From Mycobacterium arosiense ATCC BAA-1401 = DSM 45069 (GTDB lineage: Bacteria > Actinomycetota > Actinomycetes > Mycobacteriales > Mycobacteriaceae): a DNA stretch of 55,002 bases. Shown here piece by piece: positions 49,397 through 55,002 of the stretch (position 1 is the first letter of the stretch; each line of letters opens with the position of its first letter). Location: positions 1 to 55,002 of the forward strand of contig NZ_MVHG01000027.1 in assembly GCF_002086125.1 (NCBI RefSeq), written 5' to 3'. Made by a program: the position numbers and the translations under genes. The notes beneath the pieces are model-generated. The model made no database searches, was not told the origin of the DNA, and was given only the letters and a program-made list of their open reading frames with translations.

Positions 49397-49771
49397 TTCC
49401 GGTGAGTGGGCCGGACCGGCCACCTGACGGCGGCCGAAATCCGTAGCCCCTCACCCTTTTAAGCCGTCAGCAGGGTGCCAAGTCTGACCGACAGGGACCC
49501 CGACGGCATCAACCCACGCCCGGCGGGCTCGCCCGTTCTACGCTCTCGCCGGCCTGACGGCCGGCTGCCGCTGCGCCCGTGCGGCACCGACGGCATTTTG
49601 CGGCCCTATGACAGCTCGCCCCAGGCGCTGCGCACCGGGCTCGCCGGGCCGAAAATCCGCCTCCTGCTTATCCGCCGGCCTCTTCGGGGTTGACACCGCC
49701 ACCCCGCCGGTCCCCCAACACCCAGCGCTAACCGGCGCAACCAATCACCTTCCCGGAACGGAGAACCACCC
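49353..49771. repeat. Terminator-plus-leader cassette, copy D
   Basis: Duplicate of copy C (offset 1392), with one extra C just before the ATG at 49772. Precedes the DUF932 gene. The near-identity implies a very recent duplication or gene conversion. Confidence 0.85.
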
Positions 49772-50815
49772 ATGGCACACGAACTCGACACCACCGACGG
49801 ACAGGTCTCCTTCGCGAACTCGCGCAGCGATGCCTGGCACCGCCTCGGCCAATCAGTCGGCCACACCATGACGGCGCGCCAAGCTCTCGATGCTGCGCAC
49901 CTGGCCGGCTGGAACGTCCGCAAGATGGCGCTACAGGTCCCCCAACGGCCCGTCCTTCACGACGACGGAGTGACCACAACGCCACCGTTGCAAGTGCCGG
50001 ACTTCTACGCCACCGTGCGCACCAACCCCATCAACGGTGCGCTCGACGTTCTGGGCGTGGTCGGCGGCAAGTACGAGCCTGTCCAAAACGAGGCCTCATG
50101 CGAGCTGCTCGACGCCCTCGTTGACGAAAGCGGCGCCCACTTCGAAACCGCCGGCGCCCTGCGCGGCGGCCGCGAAACGTTCGTCACCATGAAGCTGCCG
50201 AACTCCATGGTGTTCGACGGCATCGACGGGACCAAGGACCGCACCGACTTCTACCTTGCGGCCCTGAACTCTCACGACGGTTCGTCGGCGTTTCGGTTCC
50301 TCGTCACACCGGTACGCATCGTGTGCGCCAACACCCAAAGCGCCGCGATCGGTTCGGCCAAAGCCAGTTTCGCCATCCGCCACACCGGCGGGGCGCATAC
50401 CTCGATCCACGAGGCGCGCACCGCGCTCAAACTGAGCTGGCGCTACATCGAGGCATTCGAAACCGAAGCGGCGAAACTGTACGCCGAGGCGATGGACACC
50501 GATCAGGTCCGCGTTTTCGCCAACGCCCTCCTGGAGGTCGATTCGGCCGGTAGTGAGGCCACCGCGCGGCACCGCCGCGAGCGGGCCGCCGGGATCGTGA
50601 AACTGTGGACGTCCTCACCGACAATCGCCCCGATCGCAGGGACTCGCTGGGCGGCCTACAACGCGGTGACCGAGTTCCTGGATCACATCGTGCCGGTCCG
50701 CGGCGCACGCACCGCCGGCGCCGCCAGTGAGGCCCGCGCGCTGCGCAACATCAGCGCCGCCGGCAGCACCCAATCGCTGAAGGCCCAAGCGTTCCGGATG
50801 CTGCAAACCCTGTAA
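49772..50815 (+). CDS. DUF932 protein (TIGR03299-like plasmid/phage protein)
   Basis: 347 aa from ATG 49772. DUF932 layout: SRSDAWHRLGQSVGHTMTAR, ALDAAHLAGWNVRKMALQVP, GVVGGKYEPVQNEASCELLD, FETAGALRGGRETFVTMKLP, NSHDGSSAFRFLVTPVRIVC, ANTQSAAIGSAKASFAIRHT, and GTRWAAYNAVTEFLDHIVPV. This is the pattern of the phage/plasmid-like proteins of TIGR03299. Role unknown, often found in mobile elements near replication or conjugation genes. Followed by terminator copy E. Confidence 0.9.
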   Translation: MAHELDTTDGQVSFANSRSDAWHRLGQSVGHTMTARQALDAAHLAGWNVRKMALQVPQRPVLHDDGVTTTPPLQVPDFYATVRTNPINGALDVLGVVGGKYEPVQNEASCELLDALVDESGAHFETAGALRGGRETFVTMKLPNSMVFDGIDGTKDRTDFYLAALNSHDGSSAFRFLVTPVRIVCANTQSAAIGSAKASFAIRHTGGAHTSIHEARTALKLSWRYIEAFETEAAKLYAEAMDTDQVRVFANALLEVDSAGSEATARHRRERAAGIVKLWTSSPTIAPIAGTRWAAYNAVTEFLDHIVPVRGARTAGAASEARALRNISAAGSTQSLKAQAFRMLQTL

Positions 50816-50832
50816 CCGCGCCACACCGCATC

Positions 50833-50885
50833 GGGGCCCGGCCAGCTGCCCACCAGAGGGGGTTGGCCGGGCCCCCCTTTTTTTC
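50833..50885 (+). terminator. Intrinsic terminator, copy E
   Basis: ggggcccggcca (50833-50844) pairs with tggccgggcccc (50864-50875), followed by ccttttttttc. It resembles the terminators of cassettes C and D, but the leader part is not repeated after it. Confidence 0.8.
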
Positions 50886-51096
50886 TTCCGGCCCCGGCGC
50901 TCCGCCAGGCGCGCGCCGGCCCTCCGGCAACGAAGGTAAACCGACGTGCGTCACACGCACCAAACAGGGCGCCCCGGCGCGAACAACGGACATCAGAGCA
51001 GGCCTGTGGTCGAAGCGGTCGACACGGGTTTGCCACCGGCCCGCCAGACCCCTCACCGGTGGACGCCGACCGTGCGGGTTGTGAGAGCACCGATCC

Positions 51097-51591
51097 TCAG
51101 CACAGTACCGGTTCCGGTGAGCCGAGCAGCGCGGCCGCCACCGCCTCACTGTCCCAACCATTTCGGACCGCGTCGCGCAACGCTACCGCGCGTGCCCGCC
51201 ACGCCTTAATGCCGTTGTCGCCGCGGCGCACCGCCACCCGCCCGCCGCCGCGGCGGGCGCGCGCCATCCTCAGCATGTTGTCGCGCTGCGTTCCGCCCAC
51301 CACATGTAGCAGACCGCTGTTTGCCGGTGTGCTCACCCGCACACACGGCGGATTGTCGCAGCCGTGCAGCGCCCGCACCCACGTCTCCAGCACCTCACCG
51401 TCCAGAGCCGCCGCCAACGCATACCGGTTGGCGCGGACCATGATCCGCGAGCCGCCGCGGCGCGCCCAAAACCGCCCGTAGCCATCACCACCGACCGCGC
51501 CCGTCCAGATCGCGCAATCATCGTCTCCTGGCCCCCGCACCACGTTGTCCTCAAAACGGCGTAACTCCTCGGCATGCAAACGCCGATCCAC
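51097..51591 (-). CDS. HNH-type endonuclease-like protein
   Basis: 164 aa from GTG 51591. CAIWTGAVGGDGYGRFWARR, then RANRYALAAALDGEVLETWV, core RALHGCDNPPCVRVSTPANS with the His and Cys of phage-type HNH proteins, HVVGGTQRDNMLRMARARRG, and a C-terminal segment like an HTH (RARAVALRDAVRNGWDSEAV, AAALLGS). Proteins of this type occur in phages and mobile elements. On the minus strand behind the HTH protein, about 114 bp apart. Confidence 0.78.
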   Translation of the reverse strand: MDRRLHAEELRRFEDNVVRGPGDDDCAIWTGAVGGDGYGRFWARRGGSRIMVRANRYALAAALDGEVLETWVRALHGCDNPPCVRVSTPANSGLLHVVGGTQRDNMLRMARARRGGGRVAVRRGDNGIKAWRARAVALRDAVRNGWDSEAVAAALLGSPEPVLC

Positions 51592-51705
51592 CAGCAGCCG
51601 TAGTGGTTGCGACGCCCCCCATAGATCCCGATGCTTTTCGAAGTCCCGGAACCCGGTTGGTCCCTCCTGGCGTTCGTCATCACCGACACCACCGACATCG
51701 GTCGG

Positions 51706-52182
51706 TCACACCCGCGACGCGGCTTGCAGCCGCTCGCCGGACGTCTTGGCCAACTCGGCCTCCTCCGTCTGCCATACGCCCTCAGGCGGTCCCGCCGGCC
51801 CGCCCGCCTCCGGCGCCGGCGGGACCGCTTCTGTCGCGTCGGTCGCCGCGTCCGCCTCGCGGATCAATTCCCGCGCAGTCTTTTCGGCCACACCGGCCAT
51901 CCGCGCGACCTCCCGTAGGCTCTCACCGCGATCCCGCATTGCCCGCAACGCCAGACCACACTGCATCCGCTGTTCGCCGCGCCGCTGCGCCGCCTGCTCG
52001 CGCAGCGCCTGCAGGCGCTCGGCGAACCACTCATCAACACCGTCGGCGCGTTCGCGCGCGGAAAAAAACCGCGCCAAATCCTCGACGTTGGCCCGCGTGC
52101 GCCGCGCCAGCTCCGCCTGCGCGGCCGCGGCCGCCTCGCGCGCCGCCCGGCGCGCTTCCTTGCTTATCGCCTTGTTTCCCAT
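51706..52182 (-). CDS. Helix-turn-helix protein with helical N-terminus
   Basis: 158 aa from ATG 52182 (an ORF start at 52221 is possible). The first 110 residues are an Ala/Arg-rich helix likely to form a coiled coil (KEARRAAREAAAAAQAELAR, RTRANVEDLARFFSARERAD). Near residues 110-130 is an HTH: RDRGESLREVARMAGVAEKT and ARELIRE. The remainder is acidic/Pro-rich. Probably a small DNA-binding regulator of the element, divergently arranged against the MobF relaxase gene. Confidence 0.65.
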   Translation of the reverse strand: MGNKAISKEARRAAREAAAAAQAELARRTRANVEDLARFFSARERADGVDEWFAERLQALREQAAQRRGEQRMQCGLALRAMRDRGESLREVARMAGVAEKTARELIREADAATDATEAVPPAPEAGGPAGPPEGVWQTEEAELAKTSGERLQAASRV

Positions 52183-52221
52183 GGACCACACGCTAAGACC
52201 CTCAAACCCGTTACGCCGCAC

Positions 52222-52466
52222 CCGAACCCAAAAAGTTTCCCGACCGAGCCCCTCACCAAGCCCGGACCCGACCAGTCACCACCCCAGCCAAACAGCACTT
52301 AGGGCACCCTAACTTCACCGCCTCACCAAACATCACACCTCTTGCACTCAGGTCACGGTTTGCTAACGGCCGATCGTTAGGGCGGCTAACCGCAGCGATT
52401 TTTCTGCCCACGGCCGTCGCGTAACGCCCGAGGCGATGTCAGAGTCGAATTTGTGGTGATGCCGCG
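52222..52466. promoter_or_regulatory. Divergent spacer and possible oriT neighbourhood
   Basis: About 245 bp between the HTH protein and relaxase, with nothing coding. cggccgatcgttagggcggctaaccg near 52370-52390 contains short inverted pieces (gctaacggccg / cggctaaccg-like). oriT of MobF systems usually lies close to the relaxase gene, so this is the likely place, but no oriT motif was identified. Confidence 0.35.
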
Positions 52467-52469
52467 GTG

Positions 52470-55002
52470 ATGGGCCTACACAAACTGACCGCTGGCGACG
52501 GCTACATGTACCTGATCCGCCAAGTCGCCGCCTCGGATGCGACCGACCGTGGGCGCCCTAGCCTTTCGGATTACTACAGCGCCAAGGGTGAAACTCCGGG
52601 CACCTGGATGGGCCGCGGCCTGCCCGCACTCGGGCAGCCCATCGCCCGGGATGCCTCAGACCCGCTGGTCGCCGACCTGTGGGCGGTCCCGCACGGATCA
52701 CAAGTCAGCGAAGACCAAATGAAAGCCCTCTTCGGTGAAGGCTTACACCCCAACGCCGACCGAATCACCCGGCATCTCAGCGGATTTGGCCTCGCCCAGG
52801 CCGGCGCGATCGCGGCCGCGCGGCTGGGCCGGCCGTTTGCCATCAACAACAGCGAAAACCAGTTCGTCACCCGGCTGCGCCAGGCCTACCGCGACTACAA
52901 CACCACCGTGGGCAACGACGAGCACGCCACCCTCGCCGCCGACATCCGCGCCCGCATTCGCACCGCACTCGGGCGCCAAATGTTCGCCGAAAGCTACGCC
53001 CGACCCCCCGCCGATGACCGGGAACTGTCGGGGTTCATCGCCCGCAATTCGCGTGCGGCCACCACCGCGGTGGCCGGCTATGACCTGACATTCACCCCGG
53101 TCAAATCGGTGTCGGCGCTGTGGGCGATCGCGCCGACACCGATCGCGCGGGCGATCGAGGAATGCCACCACCACGCCGTGGCCGAAACCCTGGAATTTCT
53201 CGAAGACAACGCCGCGTTTTCCCGCATCGGAGCCCACGGTGTCGCCCAGGTCAACACCACCGGATTGACCGCGGCGGCCTTCGATCACCGCGACTCCCGC
53301 GCCGGGGACCCTAACCTGCACACCCACCTGGTGATCAGCAACAAAGTGCAAGCCGTTGGCGCCGATGGCATCCCGCGCTGGCTGGCGTTAGATGGCACCC
53401 CGCTACACCACGCCACCGTCGCCGCATCGGAGTTGTACAACACCCGCATCGAAGCCCTGCTCACCGCACAACTCGGTGTCCGGTTCGCCGAAACCGATGC
53501 CAAACCGGGTAAACGGCCGGTGCGCGAAATCGCCGGCATCCCCACCGAATTGATCGAAAAATACTCCTCACGCAGCGCGGCCATTGACCATCGCGTCGGC
53601 CAGCTGGCCAAGCAATTCCAAACCGCGCACGGGCGTGAACCGACCATGGTGGAGATGCTGGCGTTGTCGCAGCAGGCCACCTTGGAAACTCGGCAAGCCA
53701 AACACGAACCGCGCTCGCTGGCCGAGCAGCGCCACGTGTGGCGCGTGCAGGCCGTCGAGGTGCTGGGCAGCCAGCGCGCCCTGACCGCCATGATCGTCGA
53801 CGCCACCAATCAGGTCGTCGCACAACAAGTCGAAATCACCGAAAAATGGATCAGTGAGCAGGCCGCGGCGGTCATCGCCACCGTCGCCCAAACCCGGGCC
53901 ACCTGGACGGTCAACCACGTGCGCGCCCAAGCCCAACGAGCGCTGCGCTATGCCAACCACCCCGGCGGCCCCGAGCTCGTCAACCGCATCGTGGCGAGCG
54001 CCCTTGGCGCACACAGCATCACCTTGACGACCGACGCTGATACGGACAAAAACGAGCCCGCCGTGCTGCGCCGCCGCGACGGCGCCAGCGTCTACACCCG
54101 CCACGACACCACCGTCTACACCAGTGCCGCCATCATGGCCGCCGAACGGCGCATCCTGGCCGCCGCCACCACGCGCGACGGGCGCACCGTCGATGACATC
54201 AACATCGGTTTAGCCCTGGCCGAAACCCACGCCAACCACGGCCTAACACTCAACCAAGGACAAGTCGCCCTGGTGCGCGACATGGCCACTTCCGGTGCCC
54301 GCCTCCAGCTCGCGCTCGCACCGGCCGGCACCGGCAAAACCACCGCCATGGCCGCCCTGGCGGCCGCCTGGCGCAACAGTGGCGGCACCGTCATCGGCCT
54401 GGCCCCCACCGCCGGCGCGGCCGAAGTCCTCGCCCAAGACCTCGCCTCCCCCACCGACACCATCGCCAAACTCAACCAACTCACCGACACCAGCACCGTC
54501 ACCCCCGCACCCGCCGATGACCCCGCCCGAGCATGGTTCGACCGCATCAGTTCGGACACCCTGCTCATCGTCGACGAAGCCGGCATGGCCTCCACCGCGG
54601 ACCTCGCCACCCTCATCGCCCACGCCCTGGCACGCGGAGCCAGCGTGCGCCTGATCGGCGACGACCAACAACTGGCGTCGGTTTCGGCCGGCGGCGTCCT
54701 GCGCGACCTGGCCGAGCGCCACGACACCGTCACCTTGAGCACCGTCGTGCGCTTCACCCACCCCGAAACCGGGAAAGCCGAAGCCGCCGCCAGCCTGGCC
54801 ATCCGCGCCGGTGACCCTGCCGGAATCGGCTTCTACATCGACCACCACCGGGTGCATGTCGGCGCCGACCAGACCGCCGCCGACATGGCATTCCAAGCCT
54901 GGGCCGCCGACCGCGCCGCCGGCCGCGACTCCATCCTGCTGGCCCCCACCAACGACCTCGTCGCCCAACTCAACGAACGCGCCCGCCTCGACCGGCTCAC
55001 CC
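52470..55002 (+). CDS. MobF-family relaxase with helicase domain, cut by window edge
   Basis: 844 codons are visible and the gene runs off the right edge. Start ATG 52470 (GTG 52467 is also in frame). MobF features: tandem Tyr35-Tyr36 in SLSDYYSAKGETPGTWMGRG, and the metal-binding three-His region FDHRDSRAGDPNLHTHLVIS near residue 285. Then a RecD-like helicase: Walker A in LAPAGTGKTTAMAALAAAW and Walker B TLLIVDEAGMASTADL. The protein nicks at oriT, stays covalently bound through Tyr and unwinds DNA during conjugative transfer. It strongly suggests the region is, or came from, a conjugative or mobilisable element. Confidence 0.93.
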   Translation, partial: MGLHKLTAGDGYMYLIRQVAASDATDRGRPSLSDYYSAKGETPGTWMGRGLPALGQPIARDASDPLVADLWAVPHGSQVSEDQMKALFGEGLHPNADRITRHLSGFGLAQAGAIAAARLGRPFAINNSENQFVTRLRQAYRDYNTTVGNDEHATLAADIRARIRTALGRQMFAESYARPPADDRELSGFIARNSRAATTAVAGYDLTFTPVKSVSALWAIAPTPIARAIEECHHHAVAETLEFLEDNAAFSRIGAHGVAQVNTTGLTAAAFDHRDSRAGDPNLHTHLVISNKVQAVGADGIPRWLALDGTPLHHATVAASELYNTRIEALLTAQLGVRFAETDAKPGKRPVREIAGIPTELIEKYSSRSAAIDHRVGQLAKQFQTAHGREPTMVEMLALSQQATLETRQAKHEPRSLAEQRHVWRVQAVEVLGSQRALTAMIVDATNQVVAQQVEITEKWISEQAAAVIATVAQTRATWTVNHVRAQAQRALRYANHPGGPELVNRIVASALGAHSITLTTDADTDKNEPAVLRRRDGASVYTRHDTTVYTSAAIMAAERRILAAATTRDGRTVDDINIGLALAETHANHGLTLNQGQVALVRDMATSGARLQLALAPAGTGKTTAMAALAAAWRNSGGTVIGLAPTAGAAEVLAQDLASPTDTIAKLNQLTDTSTVTPAPADDPARAWFDRISSDTLLIVDEAGMASTADLATLIAHALARGASVRLIGDDQQLASVSAGGVLRDLAERHDTVTLSTVVRFTHPETGKAEAAASLAIRAGDPAGIGFYIDHHRVHVGADQTAADMAFQAWAADRAAGRDSILLAPTNDLVAQLNERARLDRLT

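Noticed and set aside
1..55002. CRISPR array or restriction-modification system
   Set aside because: No regularly spaced short repeats, cas genes or methylase/endonuclease pairs were seen; the repeats at 46-50 kb are long, gene-spaced cassettes.
52470..55002. Type VII (ESX) secretion genes expected on pRAW-like mycobacterial plasmids
   Set aside because: No EccC, EsxA/B or PE/PPE features were seen in the window; they may lie beyond the right edge.

Overview
The window looks like DNA from a high-GC actinobacterium, most likely a non-tuberculous Mycobacterium. Evidence: about 65 percent GC, GTG/TTG starts, many TetR regulators, FadD-type ligases, a Ddn-like F420 enzyme, mycofactocin-type SDR remnants, an MmpL remnant, AveC-like membrane proteins and a catalase fold of the MAP2744c type. 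I could not run any database search; family calls come from recognising motifs and overall layout.

Region 1 (1-9.3 kb) is ordinary chromosome-like DNA. It holds an IS5-type transposase fragment at the left edge, a TetR gene, a STAS protein, a YbdK-type carboxylate-amine ligase, a TSUP permease, a minimal catalase-peroxidase, an SDR, a secreted protein, a FadD-like ligase coupled to an MBL hydrolase, a small Cys-motif protein and an SRPBCC protein. It ends at 9300-9343 with the 3' half of a tRNA-Val(CAC) gene on the minus strand and no 5' half. This is the expected signature of the distal end of an element integrated in that tRNA.

Region 2 (9.3-40 kb) is an accessory catabolic or lipid-modification region, partly decayed. 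After IS wreckage it carries three TetR-controlled modules. (a) A TetR gene diverges from a small membrane protein, an AveC-like protein and a P450. (b) A TetR gene leads a hydrolase and methyltransferase operon and diverges from a limonene-epoxide-hydrolase-like gene. (c) A TetR gene diverges from a long operon: MpaB-type oxygenase, SDR, broken aldehyde dehydrogenase, P450, SDR, P450, P450. Downstream lie an MmpL pseudogene, two more AveC-family genes, a mycofactocin-type SDR cut in two by a roughly 1-kb insert, a hydrolase with a premature stop, a double-TetR (Mce3R-like) regulator, a NorD/NorQ-type VWA plus AAA+ pair, a chimeric substrate-binding/TetR ORF, a secretory-lipase-like protein and a Ddn-like protein. 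Palindromic operators are visible in front of the modules. One, a perfect 24-bp palindrome at 18761-18784, has relatives at 29843-29893 and 31990-32036.

Region 3 (40-55 kb) is plasmid or integrative-element backbone: a ParB-like protein flanked by direct repeats, an AT-richer non-coding stretch, NrdH-redoxin, a CHC2/Toprim primase-like protein, small unknowns, a secreted trypsin-like protease, two unknown proteins, DUF4192, DUF932 (TIGR03299-like), HNH and HTH proteins, and a MobF relaxase-helicase running off the right edge. Four consecutive genes there are each preceded by a copy of one 350-420-bp terminator-plus-leader cassette; two copies appear identical over about 417 bp.

Taken together, 9.3-55 kb reads as a mobile island with conjugation and replication functions at one side and a P450/SDR/AveC cargo at the other. 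The cargo substrate cannot be named from sequence alone.
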